Source of the DNA: Anaerotruncus sp.
GTDB taxonomy: Bacteria > Bacillota > Clostridia > Oscillospirales > Acutalibacteraceae
Assembly (NCBI GenBank): GCA_022009795.1
Contig: CP091724.1
Span: forward strand, 1,525,501-1,589,500
Length of the DNA: 64,000 bases
Direction of reading: 5' to 3'
In this document: positions 21,033 to 30,656 of the stretch, piece after piece
Position numbering within the stretch: position 1 is the first letter of the stretch
Layout of the letters: each line of letters opens with the position of its first letter
Notes under the pieces: generated by a model
Database searches by the model: none
The model's input: only the letters and a program-made list of their open reading frames with translations
Told to the model about the DNA's origin: nothing
Program-made: the position numbers and the translations under genes

Positions 21033-22508
21033 ATGAAAAAAGCATTATTGGCAATTCCCGCCGCTATAGGCGCAGGCCTTGCGGCAACGGCGGTTAAAGC
21101 CGCAAATTTTAAAGCGGAAAGCAAAGCGCACGCCGAGCTGCCGCCCGAAAACATGAATATCGAAAGAGCCGCCGAGCATCTTTCTCAGGCTATTCAAATC
21201 AAAACCGTTTCGAGCGATGACGCCGGCAAGGTGGATTGGGACGAATTTGAAAAATTTCACGCTTTTTTGGCAGAAGCCTTTCCGCTGATAGCAAAAACAC
21301 TGAGCCGTGAAAATGTGAGCACGGCAAGCCTGCTTTACAAATGGCAGGGCACGGATGAAAGCCTGAAGCCGATTGCGTTTTTATCGCACATGGATGTGGT
21401 GCCGATTTCAGAGGGCACCGAGCAGGATTGGGAGTATCCCCCGTTTGAAGGCCACAACGACGGCACTTTCATTTGGGGTCGCGGTGCGCTTGATATGAAA
21501 AACCACCTTATCTGCCTGATGGAAAGCGTTGAAACCCTGCTTGAAGAGGGATTCGAGCCTGCGCGCAGCGTTTATCTTTGCTTTGGGCACAATGAAGAGA
21601 TAGTTGCTTCCTCAAATTCCGGTGCAAACGACATTATGGAAACGCTCAGAGCCCGTGGCGTTGAGTTAGACAGCATTATAGACGAAGGCGGAGCAATGGT
21701 GCCCGCAAAGGTAAAAGGCCTTTTAGACGGCAAATTGGCGGGCATAGGCGTTGCCGAAAAAGGATATGCCGATTTTAAGCTTTCCGTTAAGGCAAAAGGC
21801 GGCCATTCATCGCAGCCTCCGAAGCACACGGCAATAGGCGAAATATCAAAAGCCGTTGTTCGCCTTGAAAAAAATCAATTCAAGGGCGAAATTCCCGATT
21901 ATTTAAACAAGATGTTTATGGAAGTGGGCAGGCACTGCACATATCCCGGCAGATTTGTTATGTGCAACTACAAGGTGCTTGAGCCGCTTGTTAAATTTGC
22001 AATGCTGCAAATTCCGCCCGCCGCATCAATGGCGCACACCACAATGGGCGTTACAATGAGCAGCGGCAGCCCTGCCGCAAATGTGCTGCCGCAAAGCGCA
22101 AGCGTAACGGTTAACTGCCGCATTATGCCCGGCGAAAGCATTGCCTCCACTAAAGAGCACATCAGAAAAGCCATAAAAAACGACAATATCGAGATAGAGC
22201 TTTTAAAGGGGAAAGAGCCGTCGCTCATCTCCCCCACAGACACAAAAGCGTTTAAAACAATCAAAGAGATAACCGAAGCCGCAAACCCGACGGCAATAGT
22301 AACCCCGTTCCTTGTTATGGGCGGAACGGACGCTTATCATTACGAGCCGATTTGCGAAAACATTTATCGCTTTGCGCCGTTTACGGTTTCAGCCGAGCTT
22401 TTACTCACCACTCATTCAACAAACGAAAGATGCCCGATAGAGCAGCTCGGCGCAGGCATTTCTTTCTTTAAGCGCTACATACGGGCGATGACCGCAGAGG
22501 AAAAATAA
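21033..22508 (+). CDS. M20-family metallopeptidase (PM20D1/Gly-X carboxypeptidase-like)
   Basis: It encodes 491 residues, started by an ATG with GGAGG upstream. An N-terminal hydrophobic stretch (LLAIPAAIGAGLAATAV) may anchor it in the membrane. The metal and catalytic set is present: SHMDVVP, GRGALDMKN, GHNEEI, DEGG and a late His in TTHSTNERCP. The lid domain follows KGGHSSQPP. Family members cleave N-acyl amino acids or dipeptides with two zinc ions. Two membrane-protein genes follow closely on the same strand, so it may hydrolyse a peptide or acyl-amino acid that they move. No frame problems. Confidence 0.85.
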   Translation: MKKALLAIPAAIGAGLAATAVKAANFKAESKAHAELPPENMNIERAAEHLSQAIQIKTVSSDDAGKVDWDEFEKFHAFLAEAFPLIAKTLSRENVSTASLLYKWQGTDESLKPIAFLSHMDVVPISEGTEQDWEYPPFEGHNDGTFIWGRGALDMKNHLICLMESVETLLEEGFEPARSVYLCFGHNEEIVASSNSGANDIMETLRARGVELDSIIDEGGAMVPAKVKGLLDGKLAGIGVAEKGYADFKLSVKAKGGHSSQPPKHTAIGEISKAVVRLEKNQFKGEIPDYLNKMFMEVGRHCTYPGRFVMCNYKVLEPLVKFAMLQIPPAASMAHTTMGVTMSSGSPAANVLPQSASVTVNCRIMPGESIASTKEHIRKAIKNDNIEIELLKGKEPSLISPTDTKAFKTIKEITEAANPTAIVTPFLVMGGTDAYHYEPICENIYRFAPFTVSAELLLTTHSTNERCPIEQLGAGISFFKRYIRAMTAEEK

Positions 22509-22616
22509 CGCAAAAATCGCACCGATTAAACTATATATCCCGGTTGCGGAAAATTTGTTGCCGTGCATAATGCGCGCCTTAATTTTGACCGCAGCCCGAA
22601 AGGCTATGGTGATTAA

Positions 22617-23387
22617 ATGGATTTTAAAGAAAGCACCTTTATGTATATCCTCGCCGGTGCCGTGGTTGCCTTCGTTTTGGCGCAATCGATATTTTTCCTT
22701 GTGCGCGCCTACAAACAGGGCAAAAAAATCGGCATTTCCGAAAAAACAATGAAAAACACAATCGTTTCAAGCTCGCTTTTTTCAATCGCGCCGTCTATTT
22801 CGATTTTGGCAACGATTATAACGCTCTCGGGCGCACTCGGTCTTGTGCTGCCCTGGATAAGGCTCACCGTTATAGGCGCAATAACCTATGAAGTGCCTGC
22901 CGCGGAAAGCGCGCTTAACGCACTTGGCCAAATCGGCGGCCTCTCACAAGAGGTTACGGACCCCATGCAGTTTTCCACAATAGCATGGGTTATGACCCTC
23001 GGCTCAATTATGCCGCTGGTGTTGATTCCGTTTATGCTTAAATTTATTCAAAAAAAGGTTGGCGGAGTTGCAAACAAAAATGCTGCCTGGGCAAACACAA
23101 TGAGCGCGGCTGCCTTCATCGGCTTAATCAGCGCCTTCATCGGCAGAGCGGTGCTCGGCAGCGGCGAGCCGGATCAGCTCGGCGACGGTGCGGGGGTTAT
23201 GAGCATCACGGCGCTTGCCGTTTCCATGCTGTGCATGCTGGGCTTTATGAAGCTGCAAAAGAAAAAAAGCATAACTTGGCTTGAGCCGCTGGCAATGCCG
23301 CTGAGCATGTTTATTGCACTGGCGGTTGTTACGGTTTTAAGCCTTGTTTTACCGGGCAACATTGCATTGCTTGAATGGAGGGGCTGA
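22617..23387 (+). CDS. DUF5058-type integral membrane protein
   Basis: It encodes 256 residues with about six hydrophobic helices, including YILAGAVVAFVLAQSIFFLV, an ILATIITLSGALGLVLPW segment and an AAAFIGLISAFIGRAVLGSG segment. The layout fits the DUF5058 family of Clostridia. The start has GGTGA five bases upstream. The next gene begins one base after its stop, so the two are translationally coupled and probably form one membrane complex. Transport of an amino acid or peptide is suggested only by the M20 peptidase next door. Confidence 0.7.
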   Translation: MDFKESTFMYILAGAVVAFVLAQSIFFLVRAYKQGKKIGISEKTMKNTIVSSSLFSIAPSISILATIITLSGALGLVLPWIRLTVIGAITYEVPAAESALNALGQIGGLSQEVTDPMQFSTIAWVMTLGSIMPLVLIPFMLKFIQKKVGGVANKNAAWANTMSAAAFIGLISAFIGRAVLGSGEPDQLGDGAGVMSITALAVSMLCMLGFMKLQKKKSITWLEPLAMPLSMFIALAVVTVLSLVLPGNIALLEWRG

Positions 23388-23388
23388 T

Positions 23389-24045
23389 ATGAACAGTTAT
23401 AATGAACGCACCCACATAATCGGCCGCTTTTGGATAATAACGGCGCTGTTTGCATTTTTAATGATTCCCGTGGCAATTTCATTAAAGCTTAACGCATTTC
23501 CGCAAGCGTCCGTTGTGCTTAAAGGCCTTGCGCCGATTGCCCTGCTGTTTTACCCAACGGCGGTTATAGAGGTTTGCACCTATTCTCCCATGCTCGGCTC
23601 CGGCGCAACCTACATTGCCTTTGTGACCGGCAACATAAACAATTTAAAGCTGCCCTGCGCCCTTTCCGCAATGGACAGTGCGGGAGTAAGCCCAAACAGT
23701 GACGAGGGCGAAATTCTTTCCACAATCGCCGTTGCGGCGTCATCAATAGTTACAACGCTTATTATTGCCGTGGGCGTTATTGCATTTGCTCCGTTTTTAC
23801 CGCGCATAACGGCTCCCGACTCCGTGCTTGCGCCCGCTTTCAGGCAGGTTGTGCCCGCCCTTTTCGGCGCGCTGGGTATGTCCTACATCGCAAAGCACTT
23901 TAAAATCAGCATTGTGCCGATTGCCGTTATATGCCTTATGCTGCTCTTTAAGGGCGATTTGGCTGTTGGGGTGCTTATTCCCGTTGGCGTTATCGTTTCT
24001 CTGCTTGCGGCGCATATTATGTTTAAAAAAGGCTGGGTTAAATAA
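23389..24045 (+). CDS. Integral membrane protein, partner of the DUF5058 protein
   Basis: It encodes 218 residues with five or six membrane helices (FWIITALFAFLMIPVAIS, VVLKGLAPIALLFYP, an IVTTLIIAVGVIAF segment). The segment YSPMLGSGATYIAFVTGNINNLKLPC sits between helices and looks like a re-entrant or pore region. Gene spacing of one base and GGAGG at 23377 tie it to the preceding gene. I know it only as a conserved neighbour of DUF5058 and M20 genes; a two-component carrier is a reasonable guess. Confidence 0.6.
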   Translation: MNSYNERTHIIGRFWIITALFAFLMIPVAISLKLNAFPQASVVLKGLAPIALLFYPTAVIEVCTYSPMLGSGATYIAFVTGNINNLKLPCALSAMDSAGVSPNSDEGEILSTIAVAASSIVTTLIIAVGVIAFAPFLPRITAPDSVLAPAFRQVVPALFGALGMSYIAKHFKISIVPIAVICLMLLFKGDLAVGVLIPVGVIVSLLAAHIMFKKGWVK

Positions 24046-24160
24046 TTTCGCCTGCAGGCACGCAGCCGGCCAAGCGGCAGACTGCGCAAAGCAGCAAAAT
24101 AATATTATGCCTTATCGGAATGCACTGCCCTGCGGCACATTCCGATTTGCGTGCAAAACA

Positions 24161-24200
24161 AAAGCGGCACAGAAAGGATTTTTCCATTCTGTGCCGCTTT
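24161..24200. terminator. Bidirectional terminator
   Basis: AAAGCGGCACAGAA and TTCTGTGCCGCTTT form a 14-bp stem with a 12-nt loop, between the convergent membrane-protein and G5/3D genes. The minus strand continues into a T-rich stretch. Confidence 0.82.
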
Positions 24201-24223
24201 AAGCTTGAAAACATTAAATTGAA

Positions 24224-25447
24224 TTACCAACCGAGGCGCAAAATTGTGATTGTGCACCTGCCCGTGCCGGCGCTGAGTGCAGCCGAATGGCCGCCCGGGG
24301 TAAAGATATCTATTCTGCCTGCTTTTGAAAGGCCGCTGCCGCCTCTGTCAACAACGGTGTAGGTTTGGCCGTCCACATCAATAACGGAACCGAGCGGAAG
24401 CCAGTTGCAAGCCACATAATAAGGCTCGGGCATGCCCACATAAACCTTTTTGCCGGATGCGGTGTTGCCGGTGTTTTTGCCGCAGCACTTTGCGCAGGGG
24501 CAATAATGGGTGTATTTACCGCTAACCGTTTGACCCACGGTATATCCGTTTTTGGACTGCACGCCGTTTGGCTCAAAGCCTGCCGCCGCAGTGCCCACAT
24601 ATTTAACCTCTGTTACAGGCTCTTTAACCGTTACGGAAGTAAGCTCAAGCCTGGAGGTTTCTTCGCCGTTTACATAGGTTACCTGATAGGTTATCTTTTT
24701 TTCGCCGTTTTGACCGGCGGTTTCAACCTTTGCTTCGCCGACGGTCATACTGTCGTCGTTTTTGGTTTCGGTTGAATATTTAATCGTTTCACTGACTGTT
24801 TCGGTTTTAACCACCGTTCTGCAAACAGTGATTTCCATTCCGTTTTCAACAGCCGTGTCAACAGACGGTTCGCAATAATCGGCATCGCCGAGTGTGATGC
24901 CTGCAAGAGAAATTACATCCGCAACCGTTCCGCCTGCCGTGTTTAATTCATAAGTGTTGCCGTCTGCAAGCACTGTAACCGTAAGCGGCGCTTCAACCGT
25001 GATTACCATGCCGTTTTCAACAGCGTCATTAACATCATAATTAAGTTTGCAGCCCGAAACATTCATTTTCAGCTCTGCAAAAGCCTCGCCCACCGTGTCG
25101 GCATAAACATCATATGCCTTGATGGCGCCGGAATATTGAATATTTACCGTATTTAATCTGTCTATAACGATAGTGCCGCCGTTGCCTGCCGTGAAGCCTG
25201 CAATATCAAGCCTATCATTAGAACCAAGAGCTATATTTGCCTCATTAAGGATTTCGGTTGGTTCCGTTTCGTTTGTTGTAACCGTGTATTGCCTGCCGTT
25301 ATCATCGATAACAACATTGTATTCGGTTGCCATGCCCGCGAACGCGCTTGTGGCAAACACACAAATGATGAGCAAAAACGCGATTACCGCTGCCGCCATA
25401 AATCTTGAAATATGCTTTACGGAGGCTGCCTGTGATTCGTTAATCAT
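24224..25447 (-). CDS. Cell-wall protein with DUF348 repeats, G5 and 3D domains (YabE/Rpf-like)
   Basis: It encodes 407 residues. A signal or anchor helix (residues 16-38, AAAVIAFLLIICVFATSAFA) is followed by three DUF348 repeats (about 43-98, 99-152, 153-208), a G5 domain (about 209-285) and a C-terminal 3D domain (about 310-407). The 3D domain shows CPCAKCCG, TASG, LPLGS and the Asp set in IDVDGQTYTVVDRGG and RIDIF. This architecture is that of B. subtilis YabE-type muralytic enzymes, active on peptidoglycan outside the cell in growth or spore revival. It has its own promoter and a long leader. AAGGAGAT precedes the ATG. Confidence 0.9.
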   Translation of the reverse strand: MINESQAASVKHISRFMAAAVIAFLLIICVFATSAFAGMATEYNVVIDDNGRQYTVTTNETEPTEILNEANIALGSNDRLDIAGFTAGNGGTIVIDRLNTVNIQYSGAIKAYDVYADTVGEAFAELKMNVSGCKLNYDVNDAVENGMVITVEAPLTVTVLADGNTYELNTAGGTVADVISLAGITLGDADYCEPSVDTAVENGMEITVCRTVVKTETVSETIKYSTETKNDDSMTVGEAKVETAGQNGEKKITYQVTYVNGEETSRLELTSVTVKEPVTEVKYVGTAAAGFEPNGVQSKNGYTVGQTVSGKYTHYCPCAKCCGKNTGNTASGKKVYVGMPEPYYVACNWLPLGSVIDVDGQTYTVVDRGGSGLSKAGRIDIFTPGGHSAALSAGTGRCTITILRLGW

Positions 25448-25621
25448 CTTAATCTCCTTTATTTATGCACTTGAGCCATAATATTGGCTGTGCCGAAATT
25501 CAGCGGGCCCGCACAATTTGAAAGCGCCTTGCAAGCCTGCCGGCAGAAGCATTTATTCTGCCTTCAGAGCCGATTGAAGCACAAGCTTTCGTGCGGCTCT
25601 GCCTTTAGTATTTCTCAAGCA
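25448..25621 (-). other. Long structured leader of the G5/3D gene
   Basis: About 174 nt lie between the predicted transcript start and the ATG. On the minus strand CAGAGCCG pairs with CGGCTCTG around a CAC/GTG hairpin, and GGCAGAA pairs with TTCTGCC just after. I compared it from memory with the c-di-AMP (ydaO), c-di-GMP, TPP, SAM and preQ1 consensus cores and saw none. Control of the wall enzyme by this leader is an inference. Confidence 0.45.
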
Positions 25622-25627
25622 ATTGGC

Positions 25628-25656
25628 ATTATAGTTATTTTCGCACAAGGTGTCAA
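25628..25656 (-). promoter_or_regulatory. Consensus sigma-A promoter of the G5/3D gene
   Basis: On the minus strand TTGACA and TATAAT are exactly 17 bp apart, both perfect matches. Confidence 0.88.
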
Positions 25657-26197
25657 GGCGAAAAAAATAAGATTTTTGTGCATATTGCACAAGGAAACAA
25701 AAAAGTTACAATTTGTAACTGCTTTGTAAAACAATATATTGTGTAGTTTTTCATTTCACGATTTAATGCGCGAAAGCGTTTTTTGTTTATTTTTTTCAGA
25801 AATGCGCCACAGCATTTTTCATAAATTTGTAACTTTTTTTCATTTTTTTAAATATATATTCAACAATATATTGTGTATTATTTTATAAATCTGAATTTGA
25901 GGTACTATATATAGACCACCGGTTTGCAACCTTAAAAGCCTGTCCTTTTGGAAATCAGCTCTAATATAATAGATATATTATAATTATTATATATAAATAT
26001 ATATTACATTATATTAGCATAAAACGACGGTTGATAAGAAACTGCGTTATTTCGGCTTTCCCCAAGGTGAGGCCGAATTAACCGCAACAGAGTTAACAAA
26101 CACACTCGTTTTACCCTTTAACAAGGTAGGCTCAATTTTGCGCAAAAGCATCGATTGGGATTCGGCATCGGAAGCGAGCGGCGCTTTTAGATTTATA
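25657..26197. other. AT-rich intergenic region with a repeated palindrome
   Basis: No gene is visible. ACAATATATTGT followed by GTA occurs twice (25731-25742 and 25863-25874), which looks like a paired operator. An almost pure AT stretch covers 25964-26020. The part 26030-26180 is less AT-rich and holds no frame with a ribosome site. Confidence 0.5.
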
Positions 26198-26226
26198 TTG
26201 ACAAGAATATTTCTTTGGGATATAAT
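26198..26226 (+). promoter_or_regulatory. Consensus promoter of tRNA-Arg
   Basis: TTGACA, 17 bp, TATAAT; the tRNA starts 20 bp later. Confidence 0.9.
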
Positions 26227-26245
26227 ATGACGGAAACAGGAACCC

Positions 26246-26322
26246 GTCTCAGTAGCTCAGTTGGATAGAGCGACCGCCTCCTAAGCGGTAGGTCGGAGGT
26301 TCGACTCCTCTCTGGGACGCCA
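26246..26322 (+). tRNA. tRNA-Arg (anticodon CCT)
   Basis: The acceptor arms GTCTCAG and CTGGGAC pair, the anticodon stem ACCGC/GCGGT holds loop CTCCTAA, and the T arm GGAGG-TTCGACT-CCTCT and a genomic CCA end are present. It reads AGG codons. A terminator follows. Confidence 0.97.
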
Positions 26323-26326
26323 TTCG

Positions 26327-26355
26327 GCCGCACTGCAAATTCGGTGCGGCTTTTT
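26327..26355 (+). terminator. Terminator of tRNA-Arg
   Basis: GCCGCAC and GTGCGGC form a stem followed by T5. Confidence 0.85.
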
Positions 26356-26423
26356 ATTAACGCTTTTGCCGCAGAATAAAGCGGGCGGCATTGAGCAAAT
26401 TATAAAAGGCAGGAGGGAGCACG

Positions 26424-27169
26424 ATGCTGGAGCTTAAAAAAACATTTGCTTTTCCGTCAGCGATGAGGCGCAGGGCGGCACAAAGGAAATATTAAACAAC
26501 ATCAATTTAAATGTTGATAAAAACAGCTTCGTTGTTATAACCGGGCCTAACGGCGGCGGCAAATCCACTTTGGCAAAGATTATTATGGGGATTGAGCGCC
26601 CGACGGCAGGCAGTATTCTATACAACGGGCAGGATATAACAGACCTTGATATTAACGAAAGAGCAAAGCTGGGAATCGGCTTTGCATTTCAGCAGCCGGT
26701 GCGCTTTAAGGGCTTAACCGTGCGCGATTTATTGCAAATTGCGGTGAATAAAAGCGTTAACAAGGCCGAATTATGCGGTTATCTTTCGCAGGTGGGGCTG
26801 TGCGCGGCTGATTATATAAACCGCGAAATAAACGCAAGCCTTTCCGGCGGCGAGCTTAAAAGAATAGAGATTGCCATGCTTATGGCAAGAGGTGCGGATT
26901 TATCCGTGTTTGACGAGCCCGAAGCGGGCATAGACCTTTGGAGCTTTAACAACCTTATCTCCGTTTTTGAAAAAATCAGAGATTCAAAGCACGGCGCGGT
27001 TATGATAATTTCGCACCAGGAGCGCATTCTTGAAATTGCGGATAAAATCGTGGTGGTTTCCGGCGGCGAAATCACGGCAGAGGGCGGAAAAAACGATATT
27101 TTGCCCGAGCTGCTTTCCGATTCAAACGCATGCAAATTTTACAAGGCAAGGAGGCAGAGCAATGAGTGA
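26424..27169 (+). CDS. sufC: SufC-type Fe-S assembly ATPase
   Basis: After repair it has 247 residues. GGAGG precedes the ATG. The Walker A motif is GPNGGGKST, the signature is SLSGGELKR, Walker B runs into SVFDEPEAGID and the switch His is in IISHQER, all as in SufC. It powers cluster assembly on the SufB-type scaffold in the cytosol. The A7 run near 26434-26441 breaks the frame; A5 gives the usual MLELKNICFSV start. It overlaps the next gene by 8 bp. Only one scaffold gene follows and no sufD, sufS or sufU is visible, which fits the minimal SmsCB type of system. Confidence 0.88.
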
Positions 27170-28099
27170 GCTTAGCACAAACCCTGCCCTTAAAAGCATT
27201 TTTAAAAAAACGATTGCTGACATTTCCGAAACGCCGAAGGGCGCATTTAACATAAGATTAAACGGCGCGGGAATTGAGCGCCACAGCACGGAAAACATTG
27301 AAATAGTGCCCAAGCCGAACGGCACGGGAATCGAAATTTATGTTAAGCCCGGCACAAAGGGCGAGGATGTGCATATTCCCGTGGTTGTGAGCAAAACGGA
27401 TTTTGCCGATTTGGTTTACAACGATTTTTACATCGGCGATAACTGCGATGTTAATATAGTTGCGGGCTGCGGCATCCACAACGACGGCGAACACCTTTCG
27501 CAGCACGACGGTATCCACACATTCCATGTGGGTAAAAACGCCAGGGTGCGCTATGTTGAAAAGCATTACGGCGAGGGCAGCGGCACCGGGCAAAGAGTGC
27601 TTAACCCCGTTACGGTGGTGCACCTTGAAAGCGGCAGCTGCCTTGAAATGGAAACCGTGCAGATAGAGGGCGTTGATTCCACAAAGCGCGTTACAAAAGC
27701 AGATTTAAAGGACGACGCACGCCTTGTTATTAAAGAAAAGATAATGACGAGCGGCAGCCAATACGCCGAAACGGAATTTTCCGTTGATATGAACGGCAAG
27801 GGCTGCAGTGCCGATATCAGCAGCCGCTCCGTGGCAAAGGGCGATTCAAAGCAAAAATTCATTTCCGTTATAAACGGCAACAATGAATGCGCCGGCCATT
27901 CCGAGTGCGACGCCATTATTATGGAAAATGCCTGTGTTAAGGCCGTGCCGGAAATCACGGCAAACGATGTGAATGCTTCGCTTATTCACGAGGCGGCAAT
28001 AGGCAAAATCGCCGGCGAGCAAATCACAAAGCTTATGACGCTGGGCCTTTCTCAAAAAAAGAGGCGGAGGAGCAAATCGTTAAAGGCTTCCTTAAATAA
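27162..28099 (+). CDS. SufB/SufD-type Fe-S scaffold protein (SmsB-like)
   Basis: After repair it has 311 residues, much shorter than SufB. The beta-helix core shows RLNGAGIERHS, NDGEHLSQHDGIHTFHV and the C-terminal GHSECDAIIM, EITANDVNASLIHEAAIGKI typical of SufBD proteins. It acts with SufC to build and hand over Fe-S clusters. An A7 run near 28054-28060 shifts the last residues; A5 restores the common ending LGLSQKEAEEQIVKGFLK. Whether it is SmsB or a short SufD needs a phylogeny. Confidence 0.82.
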
Positions 28100-28147
28100 A
28101 GGCATTTAAAAGCGCAATATCGGCGCAAAAGCAAGCGAAATGCGCAA

Positions 28148-28197
28148 AAAAACACCGATTCTCAAAAGGAACAATCCTTAAAGAATCGGTGTTTTAT
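28148..28197. terminator. Bidirectional terminator between suf and MFS genes
   Basis: AACACCGATTCT and AGAATCGGTGTT pair around a nested AAGGA/TCCTT hairpin, with A and T runs on both flanks. Confidence 0.85.
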
Positions 28198-28227
28198 TTT
28201 ATTGCTTTTAAAATTTATTCGGAATAA

Positions 28228-29755
28228 TTATTCCTCTCCGCCCTCAAGCTTTGCTTTGCGAGCCGCCTCCTGCTCTGCAAGGCGATCGGCGCGGATATCC
28301 GCAAGCTCTGCAATCATTTGATTGCGAAGATTGCCGTGAATCGGATAAAGCAGGAACGAAAGGCCGTAAAGCCCTCTTGCAAGTGCGGGCAGAATGCAGA
28401 AAACAGCCCAAATGCCGTTAAGCACCGTGGGATCCGTTTGCGGCAAGGCGTTGCCGAGCGAATCCGTGAGCGGAACATAGTTGATCCAAGTGAGCACCAT
28501 GCCCGAAAGCCAGCCTGTGATTGAAGTGGCAAGCTTTGTGAAATAGCCCCTGAACGGTGGTTACAAGAGCTTCGTTTCTGAGGCCGTGCTTCCATTCCAT
28601 ATAATCAAAGGTTTCGGCGCAAAGAATCGGGCCCACAACCTGAATAATCTTATTCGGCAGGCCGCAAATCGTGAGGCCGAAAATAACCCAAATAAGATTG
28701 AGCACATAATGATCGCTGAAGGTTTGGCCGAAGGGATGATAGCCGATTATAAACAAAAGCGTGTAGGCCACGCCGCCGAAAACGCCGGCAACGATAGCCG
28801 TTGTGCGCGCGCCGAGCTTTTTAACCATTTTTGCGGCAAGGGGCACCATTAAATAGTTTGGAATGCCGGTGAAAAGGCCGCAAACGGTTTGGTTTGCAAG
28901 CGCGCCTGTGTTGTTGAGCCAGAAATACTGCTCGGAGGAGCCGCCGACCGCCTTAAAGTTATTAAAGAAATCGGCAAAAATAATTGCGAAAAGCGGCCTG
29001 TTTGTGAAGATTTGCTTGATGGATTCCAAAACGGAGGTTTCGTTCATTTCCTCGCGCGATTGAAGCGGAACACGCTCGCGCATATTGAAGAAGCCCCAAA
29101 TTGAGAAGAAGGAAGCAAAAACAAGCATGAAATACGCAAAGCCCGTGTAAACGCTGCGCATATTGATTGCCGGATTGATTTTGGGCAAAAACTGAACGAG
29201 CACCGGCACGAGCGACGGAAGCCATGTGCCGAAAAGCTCAAAGAACTTACTTGTGGTGATAAGGTTATTACGCTCATTCGTGTTTGGAGTGATGTTATAA
29301 ATCATCAGATTCCATGCGCCGAAATAACTCATTCCGAGGCCGTAAACAAGCGTTGCGATCATTGCCCAAGCGGATTTGCCGCCGGTGGAAAGATCGGGCG
29401 CGGTAAACATCATTGCGCCGCCTATAAACCAAAGCGGAAGCGGCAAAATGAAGAACGGGCGAATTCTGCCCCAGCGGGTTCGTGTGCGGTCTATAATAAG
29501 GCCGGAAATAGTATCGTCTGCCGCGTCATAAATAGAGGCAACAAGATTTATGTAAGCATAAGCGGTTGTGTTCAGCTTTAAAAACTGAATCATAAAGAAT
29601 TCCTTATATGCGCTTACAAACTGATTAAGATTTTTCTGCCCGAAGTTTACAAGTACATACGCCGCGATTTCCCTTGGGGAAAGATAGCGCTTTTTAGTGT
29701 AGGCAAGCTTATCAAGCTCGGCTTCCTCCTGAGCAAGAAGATCCTGATTTTCCAA
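28228..29755 (-). CDS. MFS sugar:cation symporter (GPH/MelB-like)
   Basis: After repair it has 508 residues with about twelve helices. The GPH pattern is clear: YDAADDTISGLIIDRTRTRWGRIRPF after helix 2, NLMIYNITPNTNERNNL and ETFDYMEWKHGLRNEA in the second half. These carriers take up glycosides, pentosides or hexuronides with Na+ or H+. The start is uncertain: TTG 29755 has no good ribosome site, and the start may lie elsewhere if the T7 just upstream is mis-sized. One extra G near 28552 breaks the frame before YFTKLATSITGWLSG. No hydrolase gene sits beside it. Confidence 0.82.
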
Positions 29756-29780
29756 AAAAACAACACCGCTTTTCTGAACT

Positions 29781-29806
29781 AAAGCGGGAAGATTAAAACC
29801 CGCTTT
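29781..29806. promoter_or_regulatory. Hairpin or operator upstream of the MFS gene
   Basis: AAAGCGGG and CCCGCTTT are perfect arms around 10 nt, 26 bp before the MFS start. No T-run follows, so an operator or leader hairpin is likelier than a terminator. 29807-29938 is AT-rich and shows nothing else. Confidence 0.4.
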
Positions 29807-29938
29807 AAATTAAGATTTAACATTCAAAAGAAAATATAGCATTTTTTTATATTAACAAAAAAATAAGAAAATAATCAATATTTATTTATATATTTCCGAT
29901 AATTCATAAATGCATTTCATAAATATAATTAGAAGGGC

Positions 29939-30539
29939 TTAATATCCGAGTTCTTCGCCCACTATGATAACATTAATTCTGTTTTTATGCCTTTGCCGAG
30001 CCGAAACAACATAGTTGCAGCAAATGCGCTGCGGGCTTTGACAGCCCGAGCAAATCTCTGCACCCTCTTTTGCAAGGCTGAGGCATTCGCCCGTTGACTC
30101 GCACGGAGTTTTGCAGGCAAGCCTTTTTGTGTTAAGCGGAGCCGAAATTTTTCTTAACCCTTTTTAACCGCCGCTTCGATATCGGGCACGATTTTGTTTT
30201 TGCCCACAACCATAATCACTTTTTTTCGGGCCCGTAAACAATGCAGGCAACGCGGTTTGAATTGCCGTCCACATTATAAAGCTCGCCGTTTTCGGTTACG
30301 GCATTTGAGGAGCAGAAAAACGCATCGCACCCAAAAGCCTTTATGTAGCACTCGCGAACGGATTCGGCGTCATATTTACGGCGGTCGATAAAATCATAAT
30401 ATCCGCTTTCGAGCAAATCGAAAACGCCGCATTCGACAAGGCTTTCGCTGCCGCCGTTTGAAACGCTGCTGCCCTGCGGCACGATTTCCTTAATAAGCGG
30501 CACAACCTGCTCTTTCTTTTCAACATAATATGCCGCCAT
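29939..30539 (-). CDS. LUD-domain protein (LutC/YkgG-like)
   Basis: After repair it has 198 residues. It shows the LUD pattern: VSNGGSESLVECG, ADAFFCSSNAVTENGELYNVDG (here GCDAFFCSS), RVACIVYGPEKVIMVVGKNKIV and then the Cys-rich end KRLACKTPC...ICSGCQSPQRICC. Members act in lactate or related acid oxidation or in redox regulation; the partners lutA/lutB are not in this window. The last 80 residues are only visible after fixing T7 30219-30225 (to 5), T5 near 30161 (to 4) and T5 near 30148 (to 4). Confidence 0.8.
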
Positions 30540-30656
30540 ATTATTCTTTTCTTAAATTTTTTTCATTGTTTTTTTCAATAATATCATTCATCAAAAAGTA
30601 CTCTCCCTGAAAATTTGCAAAATAAGCATTGCAAATATTATGTTTAACGCACGCCG

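Noticed and set aside
25448..25621. c-di-AMP (ydaO) riboswitch before the G5/3D gene.
   Set aside because: Expected from gene type, but the conserved ydaO core is not in the leader.
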